A DNA stretch of 64,000 nucleotides from Neisseria animaloris (GTDB lineage: Bacteria; Pseudomonadota; Gammaproteobacteria; Burkholderiales; Neisseriaceae): contig NZ_LR134440.1 of assembly GCF_900637855.1 (NCBI RefSeq), forward strand, positions 2,046,001 through 2,110,000, in the 5' to 3' direction. The number at the start of each line of letters is the position of its first letter. The stretch's first letter is position 1. The notes beneath the pieces are model-generated. The model did not search any database and was not told the DNA's origin. It was given only the letters and a program-made list of their open reading frames with translations. Below, in pieces: positions 9,126 to 18,229 of this stretch. Position numbers and translations under genes: made by a program.

Positions 9126-11090
9126 TTATTTGGGTTTGACAATCATCTGGCCCGACATTTCCATGTGCAGGGCATGGCAGAACCATTGGCAGTAATACCA
9201 GAAAACGCCCGCTTTATTGGCGGTGAACGTTACGGAAGAGGTGGCCTGCGGCGAAATTTCCATCGCAATGCCGTAGCCCTCCAGCGTAAAGCCGTGGGTA
9301 AGGTCTTCAATCGTTTCCATATTGGTAACGACCACGGTTACTTCGTCGCCTTCGTTTACTTCAAACTGCGGCACGCTGAATACGGGAGCAACGGCGGTCA
9401 TGTACACGCGCACTTTGTTGCCTTCGCGGATGACTTTGGCGGCATTTTCCAGCTTCACGCCGTCTTTTTCGGCCAGTTTGAGTGCGTCTTCCCACATCCA
9501 CGGGTCTTCGCGGTTCCATGTTTTCAGCGGGTTCACTTTGGAAGCGGCCACCAGCAGCATATCGTGCGGTTCGGCAAAGCTCGGGCCGTCGTGCACCAAT
9601 TTCATTTCGTCGCCGGAAATGTCGATAAGCTGGTCGTTTTCGGGTTTCAGCGGGCCGACGTTCAAGAAACGGTCTTTCGAGAATTTGTTCAGCGACACCA
9701 GCCATTTGCCGTCGGCCTCTTTGGTTTCGCCCATGGTGGTATGGTTGTGGCCGGGCTGGTAGTGCACATCCAGTTTCTGAATGATGTAGTCGCCTTTTTT
9801 ATCTTTGTTTTTATAGGCTTCGATGGCTTTGTCGATGTTCCATTTCACCATCTGGCTGTCGATAAACAAAGTGGTGTAGGCGTTGCCGCGGCCGTCGAAA
9901 GCGGTATGCAGCGGGCCCAAGCCCAATTCCGGCTCGGCCACTATCACGTCGCGCTCTTTGATTTTGCCTGCAAACAGATCATCCAGTTTGCGCACGTCGA
10001 TCACGCTGACGGTGGGCGAGAGCTTGCCGTTGAGCATAATGTAGTTGCCGTCGGGCGAGGCGTTGCAGCCGTGCGGCGAGTTGGGTATGGGAATATAGCG
10101 GGTATATTGGGATTTCGCTTCGGCACGGCCGTCGAGCACTTTCATGCCGCCGATTTCTTTGTAATCGCCTTTTTTAATGCCTTCTTCGATGGCGGCGATA
10201 TTGAACACCACGCACCAATCCTGCTCGTTGGCCGAGGCCTCCTGTACGCTCAGGCCTTTTTCGGAGTTGTAGCAGGTGGAAAACGAATATTTGCCCTGAT
10301 AGTCGGCATCGCCGTTGTCCAAGTTGCCGTCTACCATCACCTGCCAAGCCACTTCCATGGTTTCGCCGTCTACGCCGGTATAAACCGCCCACCAGTTTTT
10401 CTTCGGATCGTCGAGCAGGGTGCCGTTGTTGGGTATCGGCACGATGTGTTCGCCGTTGGCAAACACATAACCCGTTTTTGGATAGCGCTGCGGACGCAAA
10501 CCGTGCACGCCCGATACGTTGGGGATTTCGAGAATTTTGTCGGTTTTCATCACGTCGCAGCGGATACGCGCCACGCGGTTGTTGGCTTTGTCGTTCACAT
10601 AGATATAGCGGCCGTCGTAAGTTTGGTCGGTAAACGACATATGCGGGTGGTGCAGGTCGCCGTTGGGCATCACGGGCATATTGTTTTTACGCAGAAACTC
10701 GCGGGTGGCGGGCGTGAGGTTGCCGTTGAGGATTTTACGGCTCTCGTTGGTACGCCCCCAGCCGGTGGCGCTGCACATGTTGAACACGGGGATACGCATC
10801 AGTTCGCGCATGGAAGGCACGCCCAGTACGCGCAGTTCGCCGCTCTGCCCGCCGGAGCTGAAGCCGTAGTATTGGTCGAGTTCGCCCGGCCCCACGTGAA
10901 CCGATTGGCCGTCGCCGGTATGCGCCGTGCCTGAAGCGCCGCTGGCTGCGCCGCCGTTACCGCCTTGGCCGGAACAGCCGCCTAAACCCAACAGCCCCGC
11001 ACCGGCCAATCCCACCCCCGATACGGCAGCCGTGCCTAAAAACGAACGGCGGCTTAAACCGGTTCGGCTTAATTTTTTATCGTCTGACAT
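9126..11090 (-). CDS. nosZ: NosZ, nitrous-oxide reductase (clade I, Tat-exported)
   Basis: 654 residues from ATG 11090, chosen for AAGGAG upstream; an in-frame ATG at 11111 lacks a site. The twin-arginine signal LSRRSFLG marks Tat export and clade I. The beta-propeller carries CuZ histidines ([41 protein letters not shown]). The C-terminal cupredoxin domain carries the CuA site [12 protein letters not shown]. It reduces N2O to N2 in the periplasm. A Cys at about residue 39 after LGLGG resembles a lipobox, so the enzyme may be lipid-anchored. Second gene of the operon behind nosR. Confidence 0.97.
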   Translation of the reverse strand: MSDDKKLSRTGLSRRSFLGTAAVSGVGLAGAGLLGLGGCSGQGGNGGAASGASGTAHTGDGQSVHVGPGELDQYYGFSSGGQSGELRVLGVPSMRELMRIPVFNMCSATGWGRTNESRKILNGNLTPATREFLRKNNMPVMPNGDLHHPHMSFTDQTYDGRYIYVNDKANNRVARIRCDVMKTDKILEIPNVSGVHGLRPQRYPKTGYVFANGEHIVPIPNNGTLLDDPKKNWWAVYTGVDGETMEVAWQVMVDGNLDNGDADYQGKYSFSTCYNSEKGLSVQEASANEQDWCVVFNIAAIEEGIKKGDYKEIGGMKVLDGRAEAKSQYTRYIPIPNSPHGCNASPDGNYIMLNGKLSPTVSVIDVRKLDDLFAGKIKERDVIVAEPELGLGPLHTAFDGRGNAYTTLFIDSQMVKWNIDKAIEAYKNKDKKGDYIIQKLDVHYQPGHNHTTMGETKEADGKWLVSLNKFSKDRFLNVGPLKPENDQLIDISGDEMKLVHDGPSFAEPHDMLLVAASKVNPLKTWNREDPWMWEDALKLAEKDGVKLENAAKVIREGNKVRVYMTAVAPVFSVPQFEVNEGDEVTVVVTNMETIEDLTHGFTLEGYGIAMEISPQATSSVTFTANKAGVFWYYCQWFCHALHMEMSGQMIVKPK

Positions 11091-11216
11091 ACAACTCTCC
11101 TTGTTTATCATTTATAAAACTCCGGCTGCACGTCTTTTCAGACGGCCTACCGTAACGGGTTGAAAAAGGATTGCGGCCGCAGCGAAAGCGGATTGTCCAT
11201 CGGTATGCCGCCGTTT

Positions 11217-13577
11217 TCAGACGGCCTTGCCGGTTTGTTTTTCAGACGGCCTCTTCTCCGTGAAATGCACCACTTGTTCTTGAGGTTGGGTTTGCACCTG
11301 TGCCGCCGCTTCCGCTTTGGCCGCCGCTTGTTTGGCTTTCTTTTTATTGGCGGCCACTACTTGCGGGCAGCGGGTGGTGTGGTGGTACAAAACCTGACAA
11401 TGCAGGCATTGGATACATTCGTTCGGGTTGATTTCCCCCTCGGGATGAATCGCCTGCACGGGGCATTCGTTGGCGCATAGCTGACAGGGGTTGCCGCACA
11501 TGTGGTAACGGCGCAGCCAATCGAAAATCCGCAACCGCGCAGGCACCGCCATCGCCGCCCCGAGCGGGCACAGATAGCGGCAGAAGAAGCGTTCGATAAA
11601 CAAGCCCGCCGCCAGCAGCGATACGGCAAACAGCACCCACCACCATTCGCGTACGAATTTCAGAATGATGGCCGTCTTAAACGGTTCGATTTCGGAAAGC
11701 CTTTCGGCCAGCCCCAAGTCGTACAGCGACACGCCGAACAGCAGCATGAAAATCACGTATTTCAACGCCGCCAAGCGCGTGTGTACGCCGAAAGGCACGC
11801 TGATCTGTTTGACACCGAATTTCTTCGCCATGCGGTTGGTCAGTTCCTGCAAGGCTCCGAACGGGCACAGCCAGCCGCAGAACGCGCCGCGGTTCCAAAA
11901 CAGCAGCGAAACGGCCGATGCGCTCCATAAAACGAATACGATCGGATCCACCAGGAAATAATCCCAACTGAAGCCGGTGCGCAGGGCAGTGGTAAACGTC
12001 AACACGTTAACCACCGAAAGCTGCCCTTGCAGATACCAACCGATGAAAAACAGGCTGAATATCAGGTAAATCAGGCGGAAACGGTCGTAAAACACCGGAT
12101 ATCGCGCCAACGTGTCTTGGAAGAAAAACACCAATACCAGCACCAACAGCGAAAACGAAACCACACCGATTTGCCAAGCCTTGTCCGTCCATATCTGTTT
12201 CCACAGTTGCGGCGGTTGCTCTTCAACGGCCGCACCGCCGGCAGAGGCCGTCTGAACAGGCTCCGGCGCGGCTTCAGGCGGAATTTCTACCGGTGGGGCA
12301 TCGGGATTGTCGGCATAAAAACCCTGCGGCAGTTCGTAATCCAAATCCGCCGTTACGAAAGCCTTGTCGTTCACTCCGACGGTGCGCTGGATCACCAACT
12401 GTGCGCGCCACGGTTCGGCGCCGTCGAACGCTGCGTCTTCCGGCACGGTAAACAACGACACTTCTTTGAAATGCGGCGCACCTTTTGCCGCCAGCGCAAC
12501 CAAACGTTCGTGGTTCAAATCGGTAAAGCGGAAGCTCGTATCGCCCTGCACAATTTCAATGCGGTCGAAAATCCCGCCGCGCACGTAGCCCGAACCTTTC
12601 CACGAATAACGCCCGCTGCCGGCAATCACCACCGCCTGCCGCCCGGGTTTCAGACGGCCTTGCAAGGCATTCCATCCTGCTTCGCCGAGCAGACTTTTGC
12701 CGATCGACGGTTGTGAAGCCAGCGCTACGTACAGATCGACAAAAGTATCCCCGCCCGGGCCGGCTTCAGGGTGTTTGGCCGCTTCCGCCTTGCTGGCGGT
12801 TTCAAACGCTTTGTTGGCATCGTCCACCGTCATGTGCAAGCGGGCGACGGCCTTTTGATTAAGCAGTTCGTCCCACGACAAAATATCCTGTTTGTCGACA
12901 TTGACCATGCGGCGCGGGCGGGTGTTGGAGGCCGTCTGAACGGCAGCGGAGGCGGGCGGTGCCGATGCTGCCGCGGCAGCCGGTTCGGTTTGCCCGCTGC
13001 CTGCCGCTGCCTGCGGTGTACCGAGTTTGTAAGTGTGTGCCACCGTTCTGATTGAACGCTGTATGCTGTCGTTAATCACCATTAGCGTAACCGTTGCCCC
13101 GCTGATGATGTCCGACGGCATGCTGCCTGCTTTGGGTGGCGATTTAACGAAATTCAGCCCCACATAATCTTGAATGAACTTGTCGACTTTCGATTGCGGA
13201 ATCCCGATAAGCACAATCGGCTCGTTGTGCGCCACCAGTTTGGTGCCGGTTATCGTGCCGTCGTTGGCCAGCGCCACCATCGTATCAATCGGTTTGCTTG
13301 AATAACCGCGGGTGTTGACCACGTCGGAAGTGATATACACCAAGCCGAGCTGCTCCTGCCCTTTAAACACGCGGGCAATCATAGGTTTGCCTTCGGGTTC
13401 GCCATAGCGGTCGGCATTCGGAAAAATATCGGCCGGTTTGACTGTGGCCAGAAATTCGGGCAACCGTTCGGCATGCGCCGCAGGCAGGCAGAACATCAAA
13501 AGCGGAAGCAACATCAGCAACACCGCCATCCACCGCTGAAAACCTCGTTCCGCACGATTTACGAACAGGCTGGACAT
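11217..13577 (-). CDS. nosR: NosR, membrane flavoprotein/iron-sulfur protein for N2O reduction
   Basis: About 786 residues from ATG 13577. A signal/anchor segment (residues about 16-36) precedes a periplasmic FMN-binding domain with the flavinylation site SGATVT (Thr about 164), substrate for NosX. Two Ala/Pro-rich linkers follow, both containing an uptake sequence read as VQTAS. The C-terminal half has several membrane helices, the NapH-type motifs CGWLCPFGA and CRYLCPLGA, and two 4Fe-4S clusters (CGNPCQLCANECP, CIQCLHCQVLYH). NosR feeds electrons to NosZ and is needed for nos expression. The last codons and stop come from an uptake sequence. First gene of the operon, behind an FNR-type promoter. 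Confidence 0.95.
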   Translation of the reverse strand: MSSLFVNRAERGFQRWMAVLLMLLPLLMFCLPAAHAERLPEFLATVKPADIFPNADRYGEPEGKPMIARVFKGQEQLGLVYITSDVVNTRGYSSKPIDTMVALANDGTITGTKLVAHNEPIVLIGIPQSKVDKFIQDYVGLNFVKSPPKAGSMPSDIISGATVTLMVINDSIQRSIRTVAHTYKLGTPQAAAGSGQTEPAAAAASAPPASAAVQTASNTRPRRMVNVDKQDILSWDELLNQKAVARLHMTVDDANKAFETASKAEAAKHPEAGPGGDTFVDLYVALASQPSIGKSLLGEAGWNALQGRLKPGRQAVVIAGSGRYSWKGSGYVRGGIFDRIEIVQGDTSFRFTDLNHERLVALAAKGAPHFKEVSLFTVPEDAAFDGAEPWRAQLVIQRTVGVNDKAFVTADLDYELPQGFYADNPDAPPVEIPPEAAPEPVQTASAGGAAVEEQPPQLWKQIWTDKAWQIGVVSFSLLVLVLVFFFQDTLARYPVFYDRFRLIYLIFSLFFIGWYLQGQLSVVNVLTFTTALRTGFSWDYFLVDPIVFVLWSASAVSLLFWNRGAFCGWLCPFGALQELTNRMAKKFGVKQISVPFGVHTRLAALKYVIFMLLFGVSLYDLGLAERLSEIEPFKTAIILKFVREWWWVLFAVSLLAAGLFIERFFCRYLCPLGAAMAVPARLRIFDWLRRYHMCGNPCQLCANECPVQAIHPEGEINPNECIQCLHCQVLYHHTTRCPQVVAANKKKAKQAAAKAEAAAQVQTQPQEQVVHFTEKRPSEKQTGKAV

Positions 13578-13601
13578 GGATTTTCCCAATCAATACTCAA
13601 A

Positions 13602-13650
13602 CATGTTTATTATATGAATCATTTATACGCTGATATTTGATTTAAATCAG
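13602..13650 (-). promoter_or_regulatory. FNR-dependent class II promoter of the nos operon
   Basis: TTGATTTAAATCAG at 13637-13650 matches the FNR box TTGAT-N4-ATCAA except for the last base. On the minus strand a perfect TATAAT (13614-13609) follows, predicting a start near 13602, so the box is centred at -41.5, the classic class II activator position. An fnr gene is present at 36707-37441. Control by FNR is inferred. The rest of 13651-13874 shows no gene. Confidence 0.75.
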
Positions 13651-13874
13651 ACTGTAAATCATTCAAATTATTCCGAGCCTATGATGTTTAATTTTAAAAT
13701 ATATTTGATTTTTAAATAATAAATATGGAATTTTATATCGAAAAAGAAGCAGCGTTTTTATCCGGTTTGATGTATAAAATATGAATGTTAAAGTAGGCAA
13801 TAACGCCGCAAACGGTGTAATCGTGAAGACGGATAGGCCGACCGGTTTGGAAACGCATATTCCGTATTTAAGAC

Positions 13875-13907
13875 AAAGGCCGTCTGAAAATGTTTCAGAC
13901 GGCCTTT
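13875..13907 (-). terminator. Inverted uptake-sequence terminator of metF
   Basis: AAAGGCCGTCTGAAA and its mirror enclose a very short loop, ending in TTT on both strands, about 40 bases after the metF stop. Confidence 0.7.
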
Positions 13908-13949
13908 AAATCGTTTCTGTTCGCAAACTTGGCTGCAAACCCAATCCGA

Positions 13950-14789
13950 TCAATAACCTAACCGTTGGCAAATCGTCGATACCAAACCCGCTTGGTTCAA
14001 CGTGTAAAAATGCAGGCTGGGCGCACCTTCGCGCAGCAGGCGTTCGCACATTTCCGTAACCACGTCCAAAGCCAACGCTTTAATGGCGGCGGTGTCGTCG
14101 GCATAAGATTGCAGTTTCAAACGCAGCCAGCGCGGAATTTCCGCTCCGCAAGTATCGGAGAAGCGCGCCAGTTTGGAAAAGCTGGCAATCGGCATGATGC
14201 CCGGCACGATGGGGATATCCACGCCGCGGCCGGTTACGTCGTCGACAAAGCGGAAATAAGCGTCGGCATTGTAAAAATATTGCGTGATCGCCGAATCCGC
14301 CCCCGCTTTGACTTTGCGGACAAAATTATTGATGTCGTCTTCCGCGCTGCGTGCCTGCGGGTGATATTCGGGGTAGGCGGCCACTTCGATATGGAAATCG
14401 TCGCCGAACTCGTTTTTAATCAGAGAAACCAGCTCGTTGGCGTAACGCAGCCCTTCGCCGCCCACGCCGACACCCGACGGAATATCGCCGCGTAAAGCGA
14501 CAATATGGCGAACGCCGATTTTTTTATATTCGTTCAACAAATCAACGATTTCTTCATGATGCATGCCCACGCACGGCAGATGTGGCGCGGCAGGCGCTCC
14601 TTCGCTCAAGATATCCTGAATGGCCTGCATCGTGCCTTGTTTGGTCGAACCGCCCGCACCGGACGTACAGGAAAAAAATTCAGGATTGAACTGGCTGAGT
14701 TGTTTGCGTGTTACCACCTGTTTGGCACGGCCTTCGGGCGTGCGGGTGGGGAAAAATTCAAAACTGAGTTTCTTTTGATTTGAAGTCAT
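13950..14789 (-). CDS. metF: Methylenetetrahydrofolate reductase
   Basis: About 279 residues of a single TIM barrel: FEFFPTRTPEG near the N-terminus (with the catalytic Glu of the SFEFFPP motif), HLPCVG, VALRGDIPSG for folate/FAD contacts, and the conserved ADSAITQYFYNADAYFRF. It reduces 5,10-methylene-THF to 5-methyl-THF for methionine synthesis in the cytoplasm. ATG 14789 fits the family start; the longer TTG start at 14795 is less likely. Single gene, diverging from dapC. Confidence 0.95.
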   Translation of the reverse strand: MTSNQKKLSFEFFPTRTPEGRAKQVVTRKQLSQFNPEFFSCTSGAGGSTKQGTMQAIQDILSEGAPAAPHLPCVGMHHEEIVDLLNEYKKIGVRHIVALRGDIPSGVGVGGEGLRYANELVSLIKNEFGDDFHIEVAAYPEYHPQARSAEDDINNFVRKVKAGADSAITQYFYNADAYFRFVDDVTGRGVDIPIVPGIMPIASFSKLARFSDTCGAEIPRWLRLKLQSYADDTAAIKALALDVVTEMCERLLREGAPSLHFYTLNQAGLVSTICQRLGY

Positions 14790-15135
14790 AACCAACGGCC
14801 TTGTTTATTTTTCAACTGCTGCTAGGTTATGTGCTTAAACCGTTGAAATCAACATAAAAAAGATATTTTTCTGTGAAAAATATTTGTTCTTATATGAATT
14901 ATATTTTTGCAGCTTGATTTCTTTCGCAAAATTTAATCATATACTAAACTCCTTCTATTTAACGGTGTGGAAAATCCGATGTCTTCCTTCCCAACCGGCA
15001 AACCGTTTTCGCGGCAAACCGGCCGTGTTGCCCATAAAACAGTTTTTATGCAGGAAAAACACCGCACTACCTCCCCAAAACCATACTGAATAATGTTAAG
15101 ATAGCCCGCTCCGAACCAGCTCCCCCGTGCCAATC
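14790..15135. other. Divergent promoter region of metF and dapC
   Basis: AT-rich region of 346 bases without a supportable gene. It should hold both promoters; a possible -10 for dapC is TAAGAT near 15098. No clear operator, riboswitch or repeat was seen. Confidence 0.4.
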
Positions 15136-16323
15136 ATGAACCCCTTATTAAACCGACTTCAACCTTATCCCTTTGCCCGCCTGCGTGAAGCCATGCAGGG
15201 TATCGAACCGCCGCAAGGCATGAAACCCGTGCCGTTGCACATCGGCGAACCGAAACATACCACCCCAAAAGTGATTACCGACGCGCTTACCGCTTCTTTG
15301 GGCGAATTGGAACAATACCCGCTCTCCGCCGGATTACCGGAACTGCGCCAAGCCTGTGCGGATTGGGCAAAACGCCGCTACAACGGCTTGGTGCTGAACC
15401 CCGATACCGAAATCCTGCCCGTGCTCGGCAGCCGCGAAGCCCTGTTTTCTTTTACCCAAGTGGTGTTGGAACCCGTTTCAGACGGCCTCAAGCCTGTGGT
15501 AGTCAGCCCCAACCCTTTTTATCAGATTTACGAAGGTGCGGCGTTGCTTGGCGGCGGCGAAATCTACTTTGCCGACTGCAATGCCCCCGACTTCATGCTG
15601 GATTGGGCGCAAGTGCCCGAACACATCTGGCAGCGGACCCGGCTCGTATTCGTATGTTCGCCCAATAACCCCAGCGGCAGTGTGATGCAGCTTGACGATT
15701 GGAAAGAGCTTTTTGCCTTGCAGGACAAATACGATTTTGTGATTGCCTCCGACGAATGCTATTCGGAAATTTATTTCGGCGACGACAAACCCATCGGCGG
15801 TTTGCAGGCCGCCGCACAACTGGGGCGCAGCAACAAAGGTTTGGTGATGTTTACCAGCCTTTCCAAACGCTCCAACGTGCCCGGCCTGCGTTCCGGCTTC
15901 GTGGCCGGAGATGCCGGATTGCTCAAAGCCTTTCTGCTTTACCGCACCTACCACGGCAGTGCAATGGGCGTGCCGATACAGCGTGCCAGCATCGCAGCTT
16001 GGAACGACGAAGAACACGTTAACGACAACCGCCGCCTGTATCAGGAAAAGTTTGAAAAAGTGGTGCCGATATTGCAGCAAAAATTCGATGTCGGCATGCC
16101 GGATGCTTCGTTTTACATCTGGCTGAAAGTGCCGGACGGCGATGATTTGGCATTCGCACGGAAATTATGGCGCGAAGCGGCGATTCAGGTGCTGCCAGGG
16201 CGTTTTCTGGCGCGCGATACCGAACGCGGCAATCCGGGCAAAGGCTACGTGCGGATTGCGCTGGTGGCTGATGTGGAAGAATGCGTGCGTGCGGCGGAAA
16301 CCATCGTAGCCTTGTGCCGCTAG
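15136..16323 (+). CDS. dapC: Succinyldiaminopimelate transaminase (class I/II aminotransferase)
   Basis: 395 residues from ATG 15136 (a GTG at 15127 is an alternative). The PLP aminotransferase fold is shown by CSPNNPSGSVM, ASDECYSEIYFG and the PLP-lysine motif SLSKRSNVPGLRSGF, with the C-terminal Arg region KGYVRIALV. It closely resembles the betaproteobacterial DapC group, which makes N-succinyl-LL-2,6-diaminopimelate for lysine and peptidoglycan synthesis. An uptake sequence at about 15477-15488 is translated within the coding region (PVSDGL). Substrate is by family resemblance. Confidence 0.88.
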   Translation: MNPLLNRLQPYPFARLREAMQGIEPPQGMKPVPLHIGEPKHTTPKVITDALTASLGELEQYPLSAGLPELRQACADWAKRRYNGLVLNPDTEILPVLGSREALFSFTQVVLEPVSDGLKPVVVSPNPFYQIYEGAALLGGGEIYFADCNAPDFMLDWAQVPEHIWQRTRLVFVCSPNNPSGSVMQLDDWKELFALQDKYDFVIASDECYSEIYFGDDKPIGGLQAAAQLGRSNKGLVMFTSLSKRSNVPGLRSGFVAGDAGLLKAFLLYRTYHGSAMGVPIQRASIAAWNDEEHVNDNRRLYQEKFEKVVPILQQKFDVGMPDASFYIWLKVPDGDDLAFARKLWREAAIQVLPGRFLARDTERGNPGKGYVRIALVADVEECVRAAETIVALCR

Positions 16324-16364
16324 TTAGCTGCGGTTAGAAGAAGAGATGAAGAGGCCGTCTGAAA

Positions 16365-16913
16365 ATGAGTTATTGCGATTTCGCCAATGCCTTGCCGCAC
16401 GGTACGGACAATCCGAACAAATACTATCACGACCATGCCTACGGTTTTCCCATCGACGACGACAAAGCATTGTTTGAGCGGCTGGTGTTGGAAATCAATC
16501 AGGCCGGTTTGAGCTGGACGCTGATGCTGAAAAAGCAGCAAGCTTTTCAGACGGCCTATTCGGGTTTCGATATCGCCGCCGTTGCCGCCTATTCCGAGGC
16601 TGACCGCGAACGCTTGCTGAACGATGCGGGCATTATCCGCAACCGTTTGAAAATCAATGCCGCCATTTACAACGCCGGGCGGATTTTGGCATTGCAGCGC
16701 GAATACGGTTCTTTTAAAAACTGGCTCGACCGCCACCATCCGCGAAGCCTGCCGGAATGGACGAAACTGTTTAAAAAGCATTTCAAATTTGTCGGCGGCG
16801 AGATTGTGAACGAATTTTTGATGAGCACGGGCTATCTCAAAGGGGCGCATGTGGAAAATTGTCCGGTTTATGCGGAAGTATTGCGGCACAAACCGAAATG
16901 GGCGGAAGGATAA
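16365..16913 (+). CDS. tag: DNA-3-methyladenine glycosylase I
   Basis: 182 residues matching the Tag family: zinc ligands Cys4 (MSYCDFA), a His in the N-terminal segment (KYYHDHAYG), and the C-terminal AHVENCPVY; the catalytic/substrate segment is LVLEINQAGLSWTLML. It removes 3-methyladenine from alkylated DNA. The uptake sequence ends only three bases before the ATG. FQTA inside the protein is an uptake sequence in coding frame. Confidence 0.93.
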   Translation: MSYCDFANALPHGTDNPNKYYHDHAYGFPIDDDKALFERLVLEINQAGLSWTLMLKKQQAFQTAYSGFDIAAVAAYSEADRERLLNDAGIIRNRLKINAAIYNAGRILALQREYGSFKNWLDRHHPRSLPEWTKLFKKHFKFVGGEIVNEFLMSTGYLKGAHVENCPVYAEVLRHKPKWAEG

Positions 16914-16958
16914 CCGAATCGGCCGGAATGCCGTCTTAAACCGATTAAAGCAGATTTC

Positions 16959-18158
16959 ATGAATACCGACGCTCCGTCTTATGCCGAACCCGACCTTTTG
17001 TTGATGCTTGCCGTCATGCTGGTTGGCGTGTTTGCATTTATCCAAGTGTATTCCGTGCAGGCCGTTTTGCCGCTGTTGATACGGGATTTGCACGCAACCG
17101 AAGTGCAGGCGGGTTTGGCGGTGGGCGCGACGGTGCTCGGCGTGGCGTTGGTGTCGCCGTTTATGGGTATGCTTTCCGATGCGGTCGGCCGCAAAATCTT
17201 TATTGTCGGCTCGCTGTTGTTTCTCGGCGTGCCGACGGCTTTGCTGGCCACGTCGCAAACCATCGAGCAGATGATGTTTTACCGCTTTTTGCAGTGCATC
17301 GCCGTGCCGGGGATTACGGTGGTGCTGATTGCTTACATCGGCGAGGAGTTTATCGGCACGGCATTGGCGCGGCTGATGTCGCTGTATGTGGCGGGTACGG
17401 TGTTGGGCGGCTTTTCGGGGCGGTTTTTGCTCGGACACCTCAGTGAAATGATGGGTTGGCGCGCAGCGTTTTACGTGATGGCCGGCTTGAGTTTGGCCGG
17501 TGCGTTTTTTGTGTGGAAGCAGTTACCGAAGTCGAAACGGTTTGTGCCGAAGCCCGATTTTCAGACGGCCTTGAGCACTCTGCGCGGCCATCTGTACAAC
17601 CGTTATGTGTTGACGGCCTGTGCACTCGGCGCTTGTGTGCTGTGTTCGCTGGTCGGCTGTTTTACCTACATCAACCTGCATTTGGCCGAAGCACCTTACC
17701 GCCTCGACAGCGGCAGCTTGGCCAATATTTTCACCGTGTATTTAATCGGTATGGTGATTACGCCTTTATCGGCCAAACTGATTAACCGCTTCGGCAGCGC
17801 ACGCACGGTTATGACAGCGGTGGTGTTTTCCATGACCGGCGTGCTGGCTGCGTCGGTTGAGCCGCTGGCGGGGATTGTCGTCGCTCTGGTGCTGATGTCG
17901 TCGGGTGTGTTCGTTACGCAGGCGGCCACCATCAGCTATATCGCCGTCAACGTAAAAGAAGGGCGCTCGCTGGCTTCGGGCCTGTATTACATGGCTTACT
18001 ACGGCGGCGGCACCTTCGGCGCGTGGCTGTGCGGGCTGGCATACCGACAAAGCGGCTGGCACGGCGTAGTATGGGTGCTGCTGGGCGTGCAAGCGCTGGC
18101 TTTGCTGATTGCAGGCAAAGGCATGGAGAGAACCAAAATAGTGAAGGAGGCCGTCTGA
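16959..18158 (+). CDS. MFS transporter (YnfM-like, DHA1 group)
   Basis: 399 residues with 12 predicted membrane segments. The MFS signature between helices 2 and 3 is GMLSDAVGRKIFIVG, and the motif GFSGRFLLGHLSEMMGWR lies after helix 5. It resembles YnfM/YybF-type exporters; the substrate cannot be read from sequence. The last residues (KEAV) and stop codon are encoded by an uptake sequence. It follows tag by 45 bases on the same strand. Confidence 0.85.
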   Translation: MNTDAPSYAEPDLLLMLAVMLVGVFAFIQVYSVQAVLPLLIRDLHATEVQAGLAVGATVLGVALVSPFMGMLSDAVGRKIFIVGSLLFLGVPTALLATSQTIEQMMFYRFLQCIAVPGITVVLIAYIGEEFIGTALARLMSLYVAGTVLGGFSGRFLLGHLSEMMGWRAAFYVMAGLSLAGAFFVWKQLPKSKRFVPKPDFQTALSTLRGHLYNRYVLTACALGACVLCSLVGCFTYINLHLAEAPYRLDSGSLANIFTVYLIGMVITPLSAKLINRFGSARTVMTAVVFSMTGVLAASVEPLAGIVVALVLMSSGVFVTQAATISYIAVNVKEGRSLASGLYYMAYYGGGTFGAWLCGLAYRQSGWHGVVWVLLGVQALALLIAGKGMERTKIVKEAV

Positions 18159-18229
18159 AAAAGACTGCACAATTTACCTTGAGAATTTAAACCCTAAGAA
18201 TGCCGCAATTTTGAATATCCGAATAAAAC

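Noticed and set aside
9120..10934. 604-codon open frame on the plus strand, opposite nosZ
   Set aside because: It is the mirror of a GC-rich, strongly recognised gene; its product is rich in His, Phe, Val and Gly without any family motif, as expected of a shadow frame.
13782..13910. Small plus-strand frame between nosR and metF
   Set aside because: It runs through the terminator stem and has no ribosome-binding site or recognisable features.
16320..17438. 372-codon open frame on the minus strand across tag and the MFS gene
   Set aside because: It spans two well-supported genes on the other strand and has shadow-like composition (Arg, His, Gln).
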